From: Synchiropus splendidus | Lineage: Eukaryota > Chordata > Actinopteri > Syngnathiformes > Callionymidae | DNA: 64,000 bases | Direction: 5' to 3' | Assembly (NCBI RefSeq): GCF_027744825.2 | Contig: NC_071335.1 | Span: forward strand, 9,897,001 to 9,961,000 | Shown here: positions 41,369 through 51,634 of the stretch, piece after piece | Numbering within the stretch: the first letter of the stretch is position 1 | Layout: each line of letters begins with the position of its first letter | The notes under the pieces: model-generated | Told to the model about the DNA's origin: nothing | Database searches by the model: none | What the model saw: only the letters and a program-made list of their open reading frames with translations | Translations under genes and position numbers: made by a program

Positions 41369-44007
41369 ATGAACTTTTGTGAGTGTGTGACCTCAACTCG
41401 CAGAGGTTGAGGAGATCTCCTCAGGTTCCTGCCATGCCTTTAGCAGCTTGGAGGTTTGTGAACCCTCCGATAAGGACCATAAATCATTTGACTGGTCAAA
41501 GTGGGGGGTAAGAGTAACATTCCAGGATGCTGCGTTGTAGGAGGAAAAACCCTGACCAACTGGTGAATCCAGTTCGGTGGGGGCACACGCAGCTCCCCCT
41601 TCTCCAGGTTTCACATGAACAAAGACAGACCTGGATGAGAATGTGTCTTAATGTATATTTCTGAAAAAGGACTTTGTTTCTCAACTAACCCAGTGACCCC
41701 CACAGGACATTCAAACAAGCCAGATGCCCTGAACATGTGATGAGAAAATTAACGTGTGGTTGATTATTTTATTAATCATCAGATTTCCGTGCGCTAGAAT
41801 GATCATGTTAGGTCTCGTTTGAATGCTTAAATGGAGATGGGAAAGTTTTGACAGATTGTGAGCAACTTTACACCTCAGAGAAATGAAACTCTGGTCCTGG
41901 GAGAATCTAAATCTCCCATTTGCAAACAGGAATTTACAAGAGGGAGGGGAGAAGGACAGCATTAGGAACCCTCGTCCAATCAGCACTAGGGGATGGAACT
42001 CATTCAACCAAAACTGGACAATAGGACTCAGATTTTAAAGACCCAGTTTACAGAGGTTCTGCCTCTTTTTTGGACTCTGCTTCTGCTCTCCTTTTGCTCT
42101 TCTTTTTGGCTCCTCTGCCTCATAGCAACTTGCATGAAACTAACCTACCACCAATATCCTCGTGACGGCTCCTGCTCAAGCTTCCTGGTGAGATTCCTGC
42201 TTCTCCTCCACCCTTGAAGCCGTGCCAGCGCTCCACTCGCTACACGTCCAAGTTTGAAAGTGACTGACAAACTCCTTTAAAGTTGCACATCGCCCTTGTC
42301 TACCAGCGATCTGCCCGAGCCAGCGTTCCCCTTGGAACGGCCCTGCTACACCACGTGATTCAGAGTCGGCAACCGTGACGAGCACGCAAGTCCAACTTCA
42401 AACAACCTTCCTCCACTTAGAGTTTGTCATCAAGGCGACAGCTCTAAAAGGTTGTTCAGACCGGTGAATCATCTGGCACGAGATAAAGATACGCCTTGGG
42501 TTCTACGTCGTTCTCTGTCAGCCACTATCACCTCCTCGACAGTCCGGAAGATGAATCGAGGATGCCATCCACACCTGGAAGCTGCGGGTCCTCATCGTCT
42601 CCAAGTCACCTCGCCGAGAACCAGGACGCCTCCCTCCAAAGCCGCTCGCCTCCTCCCTCATCTACTGACCGACCTACTTCAGCTACTCATCACCCTTTTA
42701 ATCAACCCATCCCATTCATCGCTCCACTCATCGCCAACGTAAGCCGCTGCTTGTCATCTCTGCACAGATTGGTGTGTTGGGGTTTAGTAATATCATTATG
42801 TTACCGGCCTCAGATCTAGGGGTATCTGGTCGGCAACAATAGATTTCCGCTATATACGATGCAGAAAATCTGTGAAGCACATGAGAAGGACACGGTTTCG
42901 CTCAGCTCAGTTGTTTACTGTTTTTTTCCTCCACAATGAAAACATGTAATTCAACATAATTCAACAACTGTAAAAACTCAAATTCAAAATTTCAAAATTT
43001 TCAAAAAATTCTACATTTTCAAAATACATTTGAAGCAACAAAAACAAGCAACAATACAGCCATATTTGCACATAAAAACAACATCAGTGCGAAACAAAAG
43101 GACCCAAACACCAAATACAACAATCTATATCCTCACACACGCAACCCACGTGATACCGACCGTCTCTATATTAGCTTTAGAAAACTAAATGATAGACTCT
43201 CATTGCAAAACTCTCACCTCAAACAGACATACAATCACACAAACACTTTTCATTTGCTTTAACGAGCTGAGGAGCACTTATACCTCCTTTTTACTGCTTA
43301 CCTGTGAAGCACATGAGAAGGACACGGTTTCGCTCAGCTCAGTTGTTTACTGAGCTGCGCATGCGTCACTAATGTGCCTCACGGCGCATGTGCACCACCT
43401 CCTGGATAAATAACAATCCAACGTTTTCAAATGAACAAATGGTGTTACTTTGAAAAATAGGGGGTGAATGTTTTTTCTTCTATTTCCTTACTAATTTTCT
43501 GGGCATTTTCTAACCCACAACAATTACCCGGTACTTGCCTGAGGTTGACAGACTAGAACGTCTTATCTTTCCCATTAGTTACACACGTGTCTAATACAGC
43601 ATTGACATTGCCTCATAACTGGTTTACATTTCCATGGCGATATTGTCAGGATCATCTCATTCTACTTTTGCATCTTTGCTGTTTCTGTTCTTTTATTCTT
43701 AAATAAATCTACAAAATTACGTTGGTCTTGATCACGTTACTTTGGAGTGTATTATAATCTAACAGCCTCTGATCAGTAAAGGACATTACATCAGGACTAG
43801 AGTAGTGACTTCAGATAAATTGATTGATTATGCTAATTATTAATTAATTTACTACAGTTAATTACTCAGTGTTAATCAAGAGAGCTTAATAGTCTCCTGA
43901 GAACTATATTTCAGGTGGTGCCCCAAATTTCGAGGTGCTATTATTTTTATGATATTCACATCACAGACGCAGGCATCCGTGATCAAGCAATTCATCACTT
44001 TCACTGC
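41369..44007 (+). mobile_element. Long LTR-like repeat, copy 2, with internal insertion
   Basis: Homologous to 18505-20405 in the same orientation. Shared landmarks: CTCAGGTTCCTGCCATGCCT at the left, TTTTAAAGACCC near 42030, and ATATTTCAGGTGGTGCCCCA near 43908. It is interrupted at 42799-43530 by unrelated sequence. Both copies end their homology after CACTTTCACT. In this copy pogo-type coding sequence follows. Confidence 0.45.
42799..43530. mobile_element. Non-autonomous insertion of about 730 bp inside the LTR-like repeat
   Basis: Copy 1 reads GTAATATCATTACTTGCCTG without interruption; here 730 bp separate ATCATTA from CTTGCCTG. The insert starts TGTTACCGGCC and ends ACCCGGTA, giving a short inverted TACCGG/CCGGTA. 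A 50-bp direct repeat (CTGTGAAGCACATGAGAAGG...) occurs at about 42871 and 43302. No ORF is seen. Class uncertain. Confidence 0.45.
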
Positions 44008-44960
44008 AGCCAAGTCAAGAAGACGAAGCTGAGTTTCCGTGAAAACAAGGTGAGACGGCCGGAGCTGGAGGACCGACTCGTGCAGTGGATTGTTGATCAG
44101 AGGACACATGGGAGATGCGTCTCTACAGTCACCATTCGACTGAGAGCAATGACGATCGCAGAAGAAATCAAAATTGAACGTTTTCAAGGAGGTCCGTCGT
44201 GGTGCTTTTGTTTTATGAAACGGCGGCATCTCTCCATCCGGGCAAGAACGACGGTGGCGCAGCAACTTCCAGCGCATTACGAGGAAAAGCTGGCCATCTT
44301 CCGTTCCTACTGCGGGTAAAAGAGTTCCGACAAGCGCATGGCTGCCATGCCAACGGGCAGAAAGTTCCACAGATGGTGATTTTGAAGTGGAAGATGCTGC
44401 CTAAGGAGAAGTTTCCCACTGGAGTCATTGTTAAGGCTAATCAAAAGGGCTGGAGGAGGAGAAAATGAAAGAGTGGTTGAGTAAGATGTACATGAAGAGA
44501 CCGGGCGGGTTTTTCCACACGTCACCGTCCCTGTTGTGTCTCCATGCGCGACCACCACTGTGAAAAGCCAAGTCCGTCAGATGGACGCAGAGCTTGCCGT
44601 CATTCCAGGAGGCTTGACGAAGGAGCTCCAACCACTGGACATCGGTGTAAACAGAGCGTTCAAGGTGAAGTTGCGAACGGCGTGGGAGCGATGGATGATC
44701 GACGGCGAACAGTTATCGTAAGACTGGGAGGCAGTGCTGGCTGAGTTACGCCACGATTTGTGAATGGATTGTGGATGCTTGGGCAGAGGTTTCTGCTTGC
44801 ACTGTTGTTCGAGCCTTCGCGAAAGACCTGGAGTCAAGCTATCCGACTCTTCCGCCGTCGCAGTCAAGCTATCCACAGTCAGATTTTCAGTGCGCGCAGA
44901 GAGGGTAGCAATGAAAGGGAGCCGAAGACTGAGTTGAAACAAAGCGAATGGTTCTTGTGA
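44008..44960 (+). pseudogene. pogo/Tigger-like transposase with CENP-B-type HTH, decayed
   Basis: Frame 1 to 44319 has VKKTKLSFRENKVRRPELED and GPSWCFCFMKRRHLSIRART, as in Tc5/CENP-B helix-turn-helix DNA-binding domains. After a stop and frameshift, 44320-44470 gives VPQMVILKWKMLPKEKFPTG-like core sequence. 44580-44720 gives LAVIPGGLTKELQPLDIGVN, the conserved late motif of DDE_1 pogo transposases. The middle of the DDE core is missing. Terminal inverted repeats were not located. Confidence 0.72.
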
Positions 44961-45524
44961 CAGAAACTTTTCCACGTTATTTCTTATTTTGAGCCGAATT
45001 AATATTTGAACGAGAGATATGAAAATCTACATCATTTTGGTCAAACATGATTGGTGTTTTTATTTTAGGCGTGAAACATCCAGAATGACATCCATCATTA
45101 ATTTAATCGATGCAGTCCTGCTAACACTGTGTAATAATACATTCCAATACATTGGATCATTTTTACTTTTACTCATTATTTATGCAAATGCCTGTGATTA
45201 AACATGCATTTATATTACAGTGTACTGTACTTTGACCAAATACTACACAGAAATGTGCAAAGGTCTGTGAATAACAACATCACCAGCTCATAGTAGAGAG
45301 TAGTAGCTACCACCAGACTGATTTTGGTCACATATCATGGCAGCATTTTGGAATAATCCAGGATTCTTTCTGTAATTCAAGTGAGTTGAGAATAACGTTC
45401 TATTAATAGCAACATCATCATCTCATGGTAGAGAGTAGTAGCTATCAGACTGATCCCTCAAATAGTTAGTTGGCTTATTTACAGTCTATTTACAATATAT
45501 GCACACACCCAGTATCCATATTGA
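44961..45524. other. No gene seen
   Basis: A/T-rich, with a duplicated segment around AACATCATCATCTCATGGTA (45270 and 45410). No coding potential recognised. Confidence 0.4.
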
Positions 45525-46228
45525 TGCTTTCACTCTTCAAAGCATTTTGGGCAGAACCATTCTTCGTCTGAGTTGATGGCTGTTTCTGGAATGTCAATGC
45601 AAGTATGATGATACCATTCATTGCAGGCATTGCACTGAACCATCAGTTCTCCATTGTGCGCTGCACGACACGTACAGTACACATGGACAGTGCATTGGCT
45701 TCCTTGTTGCCCTTCATGTGTCTTCTTTTCAAATGGAAAGTTGGGTGCAGTTTTTTTTTTTTAATGAAGAAAACAAGGATGCTCTCATGCCCTTCTCTTT
45801 AAAGACGCAGGTCTCTGGCCTCATTGTTTGCATATAGCCTCAGCACAAGCTTTTGCAAAAAGGCCACATGTGCTTCCACTCCCTTGTTCCTGGACTACAG
45901 GTCTCTGAATGGTGAAATGGCTTAGAACTGGCCGTAACATCCATGACAGTACTTGTTTTGTGGCTGAGCTGCAGCCCTTTCTCCTCTGGCTGTCATAAAT
46001 GGCCAGCTCATTTGGTCGACAGAACACATTGTTGACCGACACCCAATGATTGCCATCCACATGGAGAACCTGAACGAACTTGGACTTGGAGGTTCCAACC
46101 ACTCCACCATCCCCAATGGCTGAGAAAAGAAGGACTGACTGGAATCCGTCCAACTCTGGGTGCTGTCTTGCAAGGTAGTAGGAGGCCAAATCTATTTCAT
46201 CACTGGTGAGCCAGTAATTTTGATTCAA
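45525..46228 (-). pseudogene. Ulp1-like cysteine protease followed by PHD finger
   Basis: Minus strand. 46228-45821 encodes a C48 (Ulp1/SENP)-type core: DGNHWVSVNN (catalytic His), LAIYDS (Asp), EQGSGSTCGLFAKA (Gln and catalytic Cys). After a stop and frameshift, 45680-45540 encodes CRAAHNGELMVQCNACNEWY, HHTC and EEWFCPKC, a PHD finger with its Cys4-His-Cys3 pattern. Such protease-PHD combinations occur in transposon-derived proteins of fish and invertebrates. The source element is not identified. The protease part is open but lacks an N-terminus. Confidence 0.75.
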
Positions 46229-46970
46229 AATGCTGGTGATGTGAGTGACAGTTTTTAGTTTTTCAGAAAATAAGGTTGAGTGAACAGGGATAAAACAAAA
46301 GAAAGAAATACTGTGTTTTCAGCATTAGTTCAAATGACACAGCTATCCAACTCATGAGTTTCTGTTGTATCAGTCTATTTAATTTTATACCCTGTGTGAG
46401 TTTGAAACAATGCATTTTTATTTACTCAGGAAATACTTTCAAAAAATGAGGTCAAACAGTGGGGGAACAACAGTCATCAGACCTGCCTCTTTCTCAGACA
46501 CTGAAACAGAGTCCGTGATAACCGGTTAATTTGCTGAGGAGATGCGAATTCTTTCCCGGACGGTTGAATCTTCAAAAGAGATAATCTGAAGACAGAGAGG
46601 TCTGTCTGAAGGCAAACCTCATTGGTCTGTCTGAAGGCAAACCTCGCTGTCTTCAGACAACATTGTTCAGACAAAGTGCACACACACACACCCAGGTCAC
46701 CCACCTGTAGACCCCTCCTTTTCAAATTGCATCATTTGACAGGGGAAAAGTTCACACCTCTGAGCTACCTAGCAAACGCTGAGCTCTTCCAACATTGTTT
46801 CATCCAAAATCAACAAAGGTATCACCTAGGCCCTGCCCACACAAATGGAGTATTTAGGTGACCCAGATCAGACCACATTTTACATCAGTTCAGCGGTAAC
46901 CTTTGCTGTTGACCAGACCTTCCAGAACTTCCTCCAACTCCTTTTCAAACGGACTCCAGTATCGTTATGG
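46229..46970 (+). promoter_or_regulatory. 5' flank of gene X copy D
   Basis: 46250-46480 parallels 1255-1480. 46840-46960 carries GAGTATTTAGGTGACC and the ACATTTTACATCAGTTCAG and TTGACCAGACCTTCCAGAAC blocks shared with copies B and C. A duplicated GTCTGTCTGAAGGCAAACCT occurs at about 46600-46640. Confidence 0.4.
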
Positions 46971-47064
46971 ATGCCTCTTCCTCTGCACGCCCTGGGTGAA
47001 TATATCTATCTATATCTATATATATATATATATATATATGAACATAACGTTTTTTATAATACCT

Positions 47065-47137
<73 letters not shown>

Positions 47138-47800
47138 ATAAAAAACGTTATGTTCATCACACATCAAATCTCTTTTCATTCACAGATGTCGTCACCCATC
47201 TGTGTGACGTTCATTTAACACAGAGTGATACAGGTAAAAAGATTCATCAATCATTTTATAATCCGTTGTTAATATCTCTATTGTACTACAACAGCCTCCC
47301 TTCTAATTTCAGACATTGGCTCGGTGGAAAACTTCCCGGAGACGTTCATTGGTGCTGAGGAGCTCGAGCAGTTAATGCAGGGAACTTTCGAAGACGATGG
47401 CGTCCACGCGGATCCGGCGGCGGTGAATTCAAGAGAGCAGCGCTGAGGTGATTTACCCTCCAGCAGCTCCGAACACGCCGTCTATTATAATAATCAACAG
47501 CGAGGACGAGTTTACGGCGCCTCGTCTGGGACCCAGTACCGGAAATCAACCAACGAGCAGACATCAGCGCTCTGAGCCGTAAGCGACGGTATAATTTGTC
47601 ACAGAAGCCAGGACCGTCGCGAGTCATTGGTGAGAAGGAGACAGCGATTCTAATCATAATTACGGTAACTAGGTAAAGAATAGCGGTATTTATTAAGTGT
47701 ATATACATGTGTATGTGCATGAAAAGATCGCCAGGAACCCGGAAATCAGGCACGACCGAGAAGTCGTGCGGACCCCACGAGAGAGATGAAGGAGGCCACT
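46971..47800 (+). pseudogene. Gene X copy D, exons 1-4
   Basis: Exon 1 46971-46995, exon 2 47186-47233, exon 3 47313-47629 (317 bp, one base off frame, early TGA), exon 4 from 47727 with the same divergent end as copy E. No later exons. ERV copy 2 is inserted about 240 bp downstream, in sequence shared with copy E at about 640-835. Confidence 0.6.
47039..47156. repeat. AT-rich palindrome in intron 1 of copy D
   Basis: TGAACATAACGTTTTTTATA and the following bases at 47039-47068 are repeated as the exact reverse complement at about 47127-47156. A long (AT)n run lies between. The right arm is the normal intron sequence of other copies, so the left arm is an inverted duplicate. Confidence 0.92.
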
Positions 47801-48039
47801 ATATGTCAAACCTGTAATGATTTATCAGTTTAAGGTCCCGGAAGTAATAAAACCCTCCCCTTCCGGAAGTAATAAACCCCTCCCCATTTTTATATCAACA
47901 GGACATTAAAATAATAACCCTCCCCCTTGTTTTTGACAGGAAGGAAAATAATGAATGTCGAGGGGGAAGCTTCACCCTTGTGTGATACAGGGGTGGGGGT
48001 CAGCTACATCCTCACAGACGCAAGGGTCAGGCAGGGTGG

Positions 48040-49394
48040 TGTTGTATATACTGGAAAATCGAAAATATTATAATCAAAACCTGCTAAGTGATATTTGATA
48101 TTATTTCTGATTTTTATCATTGAGTTTGATGTTTGAACTTTAGTGAACCTATATGCTTTTGAACGTGAACGTTTGAACTCACGAACAGGTGTGTGTTTTG
48201 AACTTAGATTGAACTTGTAAACGGGACGTGCTGACGCAGATGGAGCAGAATGTGTTGATCGAATATGGTGAACCAGGCAACAAGTGCTGATGTAAATAAA
48301 ACTAGAATGTGATCAATCACCGAAACACGCGATCCATTTAAGGGCATGTCATCAAAACCAGCTGTGCTGAAACTAGATGTGATTAATCACCGGAGCACGG
48401 GATACGTTCATGGGTATGTCATCAAAACCATATGTGTTGCTATATAAACGCTCGGAGATGTGACACTGGGTCCTCTTTTGGCTTTTCAGCTTCATCTGTC
48501 TGCAGTAAGGCCTTGTATCTTCACTTAGGACGGTGCTCTTGCTATTGCTCTCAGACTATTTGATTTAACTCATTTTTATTTTTCTCTTATCGTTTTTTGA
48601 TTTAATTCTTTTTATTGCATGTATTTTGATTATATGGTTTTTGAAGTATATGTACTAGTACCAGCGTCTGGCGGTACTTTTGATATTGTTGGGTATCAGC
48701 GTCTGGCGATACCCTTGAGTTTATGGATTTTTATTCTTCTTTATTGATTTTATTGTTTTTATTATTCTTTGATCAATTTTTTGAAGAAATACTTTTGTAA
48801 CAAAAACATAATAAAATTGAGTACGAATTAAGTACTGAAAAGGCACAACGGCGTTGATCCCTGACTACTAAAGAATCAACTGGCTCCTGTACTACCATCA
48901 ATTGGGTTATAGGTGAGTTATTGTTTGACTTCCTCCTGTTGCACATGTAGTGAATGTCTCAAATGGTAGCATTATTCCATCCTGAATTATTGTGTCAATG
49001 ATAAGGTGGTAGTTTTAGGCAGTTATGGGGAAATATGTTATTTAGAAGGAATGGATTGAGGATCCGATCATGAGTCCCTAAACGAAGTTAAGTAAAGAGA
49101 CTACGGTAAGAGGTGTAGCATTGTAAGGTCAAGAACCTGTTTCTTAACAGGTCGGGCTAATTAAATAACCCGCTCAGTGAAGCGCCGACACTACTCACTA
49201 ATATAATAAGGTAAAGTTGATACACTTATTATAGTCTTAGAACCGTGTCCGCAACAAGAGGCTGACTGAGTTGACCACCCGAGGGGCCCTTTACCAGAGA
49301 GGCAAAGGGAGGTAGTGTGCTCGGAACTAGGGACGGCTTATGTTATAGCCAATCGCCTTGTACACAAAACCTTGAAAACCTAAACCCGACGACA
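48040..49394 (+). repeat. ERV copy 2 5' LTR
   Basis: 1355 bp, TG...CA. TATATAAA at 48441-48448 and AATAAA at 48810-48815. Compared with copy 1 it lacks the expanded 25-bp array and about 100 bp of U3. The U5 half is closely similar. Confidence 0.9.
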
Positions 49395-49412
49395 TGGCGC
49401 CCGAACAGGGAC
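49395..49412 (+). promoter_or_regulatory. Primer binding site, tRNA-Lys3 type (copy 2)
   Basis: Same 18 bases as in copy 1, TGGCGCCCGAACAGGGAC, directly after the LTR. Confidence 0.85.
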
Positions 49413-49827
49413 ATGATTGAAAAACGTACAATCTATTTGTGAGTAACTGGACCACAGATTAAAACTCTGGCGGGAAAAGTTCGGTAGTAAATAGATGGCT
49501 CCTACTATCTCTGAGTCTTGAATCAAAGATATAGATTCAGGCTCTATCACTCGACAACGTACGATCTTGTTGATTCTACAACTTACCAATGAACTGTCCC
49601 TTGGGACTGATCACCCCAAGCAGGATAGTCAAAGTAGTACCATATAAGGTAGCTGGAATACAGAAGTACAGCAAAAAGTCCCGTGAGGCCTTATAACGGG
49701 CACCCCATGGTAAGGAGTCCGCTAAGGACAACTGGGGAACTGCAGCAGGAAGCAGCGGCATAGTTCGGGAAACTGTTCATAGCCGGTAAAGTGAATTCCT
49801 TAAAAATAATTTAACTGAGATTGTAAA
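49413..49827 (+). other. ERV copy 2 untranslated leader
   Basis: Homologous to 7475-7906. No ORF. Copy 1 has about 20 extra bases near 7705-7730. Confidence 0.55.
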
Positions 49828-51001
49828 ATGGAAATGAGCAAAGAGGTTGTGCCTAAAAGTGGTGGAGCTCTTACGAGAAGAGCTTCCATAGCCGAATCTG
49901 AGGTTGTGACTGCTCCCCCTGATATGTGGGTAATGGGGTCCTTTCTGATAATCGATACACGATTAGAAAATCAGGAATTTTGGGATATCCTGCCATCCGG
50001 TTCGTATACGCTTCTGAACCCACGAAGGTGTCCGAGACCTACCGATGGTACGGGTGTAGCTCGTTGGGTAAAAGAAAATTTGGGGAAACAAGTGAAGAAG
50101 TTTGATCAAGAATACCCTGGGATCTGGGATCCAGGTGAGGCACGTCCTTTGGACACAGGGGAGTCGAAATTACAAACGATATCAATGGCCCATTACTCGC
50201 CATACGACGACAAGAACCACGAGGGCTCCTTTAAGATGCTTTTGGCAACTTATTACAATTCCTTGACCCATGCTAAAACGAGGGCCGCCATAATTCCTGT
50301 CTTTGGGACCGGGGTGTTTAATTTCCCTCTCGAGAAGGCAGTGCAAACTTGTCTCGATCATACTCAAAATTGGGTGAACCATGACTTTGAATCCGACCGA
50401 ATGGTGGTCCTCTTGGCCCCCGAGGCTGGGCTACGGCAGGAAATTATCCAACAACTGGCACAAAGGATTCAGGTGAATCCAGTGAAAATTCAGGATTATG
50501 TAGCGTCTCACGGTTGTTCGCTTGACGCGACCTTGGTTGCTGGTCTAATGAAGAGGCCCGTAGTGAGCAAGTTATATAAGGAGTCTATCCATGACCATGC
50601 CACAGGGAATATTACTGAAAGTTTTGTGAGTCAATACCAGCACTACCCTAGTCCTGCTAAGCCGGGGATTTATCCCCGTGGTGAACTCCAAGATATTCAA
50701 ACGATGTACCAAGCAACTGGTACGCTACCCCTGACAAATAAGGGACCATTGGACACTGCGTTACAAGAAATAGCCAATCTTCCGACTGCGCCACCCGCCT
50801 ATGAAGCTGACCCAGCTCTTAGGGGCCATGGCTATGCTACGCCAGCGAGGGTCCGCTTTTCTGAGTTGTCAGAAAATGACCCCGATGAAGGAGAATCCCT
50901 GAGCCTGAGTGAAACCGACAAAGAAGTCATTACAAGGAGTCTGGAGAAAATGGCAGAGCAACTTAGTGCGATAACACAGCAAATAGGAAGTCAACAGGAT
51001 C
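49828..51001 (+). pseudogene. gag: ERV Gag N-terminal part with macro-like domain
   Basis: ATG 49828; open until the BEL insertion at 51002, and continued in the same frame at 58019. Residues about 60-200 follow the macro-domain pattern: LLNPRRCPRPTDGTGVARWV (loop 1-like), GEARPLDTGESKLQTISMAH, and AAIIPVFGTGVFNFPLEKAV (the conserved second loop, usually STGVFGFP). Macro domains bind or hydrolyse ADP-ribose. The usual NAAN Asn is not conserved (LLNP). The rest (residues 210-390) is Gag-like, with a possible helical part near EKMAEQLSAITQQIG. The region is deleted from copy 1. ADP-ribose-related domains have, as far as I recall, been noted in fish foamy-like elements, but I could not verify this. 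Confidence 0.7.
50997..51001. repeat. Target site duplication GGATC of the BEL element (left)
   Basis: GGATC precedes the 5' LTR and recurs at 58014-58018 after the 3' LTR. Removing the element restores the Gag frame. Confidence 0.95.
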
Positions 51002-51596
51002 TGTTGAGAATTCCTCTCACTGCAGCGCTGTTTCCGTGGCTGCCCGAGTAATTACGGTAGTTACGTAAGTTCAGTAGAGAATAACAGTTACACTGCATGT
51101 TCTTCTGCATGTTCATGGAAGTCGCTGACGATGTGAGTTTCCGTTCTCATATATATATATTGTAAATAGTTATTGCGGGCGGTCATTGTTGCTGCGTGTG
51201 TGATAGTGAGTGCGGAGCTGGCGATGTTTACTTTTACTTTTACGGTTCGGGTGGTTGGTTGAAGTTGCGGAGCAGGGCAGTCTCCATTGCCGTGTTGCGC
51301 TTTGCTGTTTACGTGTGTATGTGTCCGGGTGAAACAGCTGTGTGGTTGGGATTGTTTAAGTGTTAAAGATGATGAAGAACTCGCGTGTTTGTGTGATTTG
51401 AATGACGTAGTTTGTGCACTGCACTACCGTTTTATACAGTTCTGATCTCACTGTGATTATGTTGTTTATAGAAACTTCCTGTTGATCATTGCATCTGGGA
51501 AATAAAAGTTTGGAATTCATCTGAAGACTCCAGTTCTCTGACCGGAACGCTGCAGCGGTCAATACTCACCAGCAATCAAAGGGTTAAAACCCAACA
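51002..51596 (+). repeat. BEL/Pao 5' LTR
   Basis: TGTTGAGAATTCCTC ... CCCAACA. AATAAA lies at about 51500. Confidence 0.93.
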
Positions 51597-51634
51597 AATG
51601 GTCTTTCGAGCCGGATTATTGACTACTGTAGAAG

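Noticed and set aside
47015..47141. Long poly Tyr-Ile ORFs on both strands
   Set aside because: Translation of an (AT)n run within a palindrome.
51356..51562. 68-codon minus-strand ORF in the BEL LTRs (also 57773-57979)
   Set aside because: Present twice only because LTRs are duplicated; no motif.
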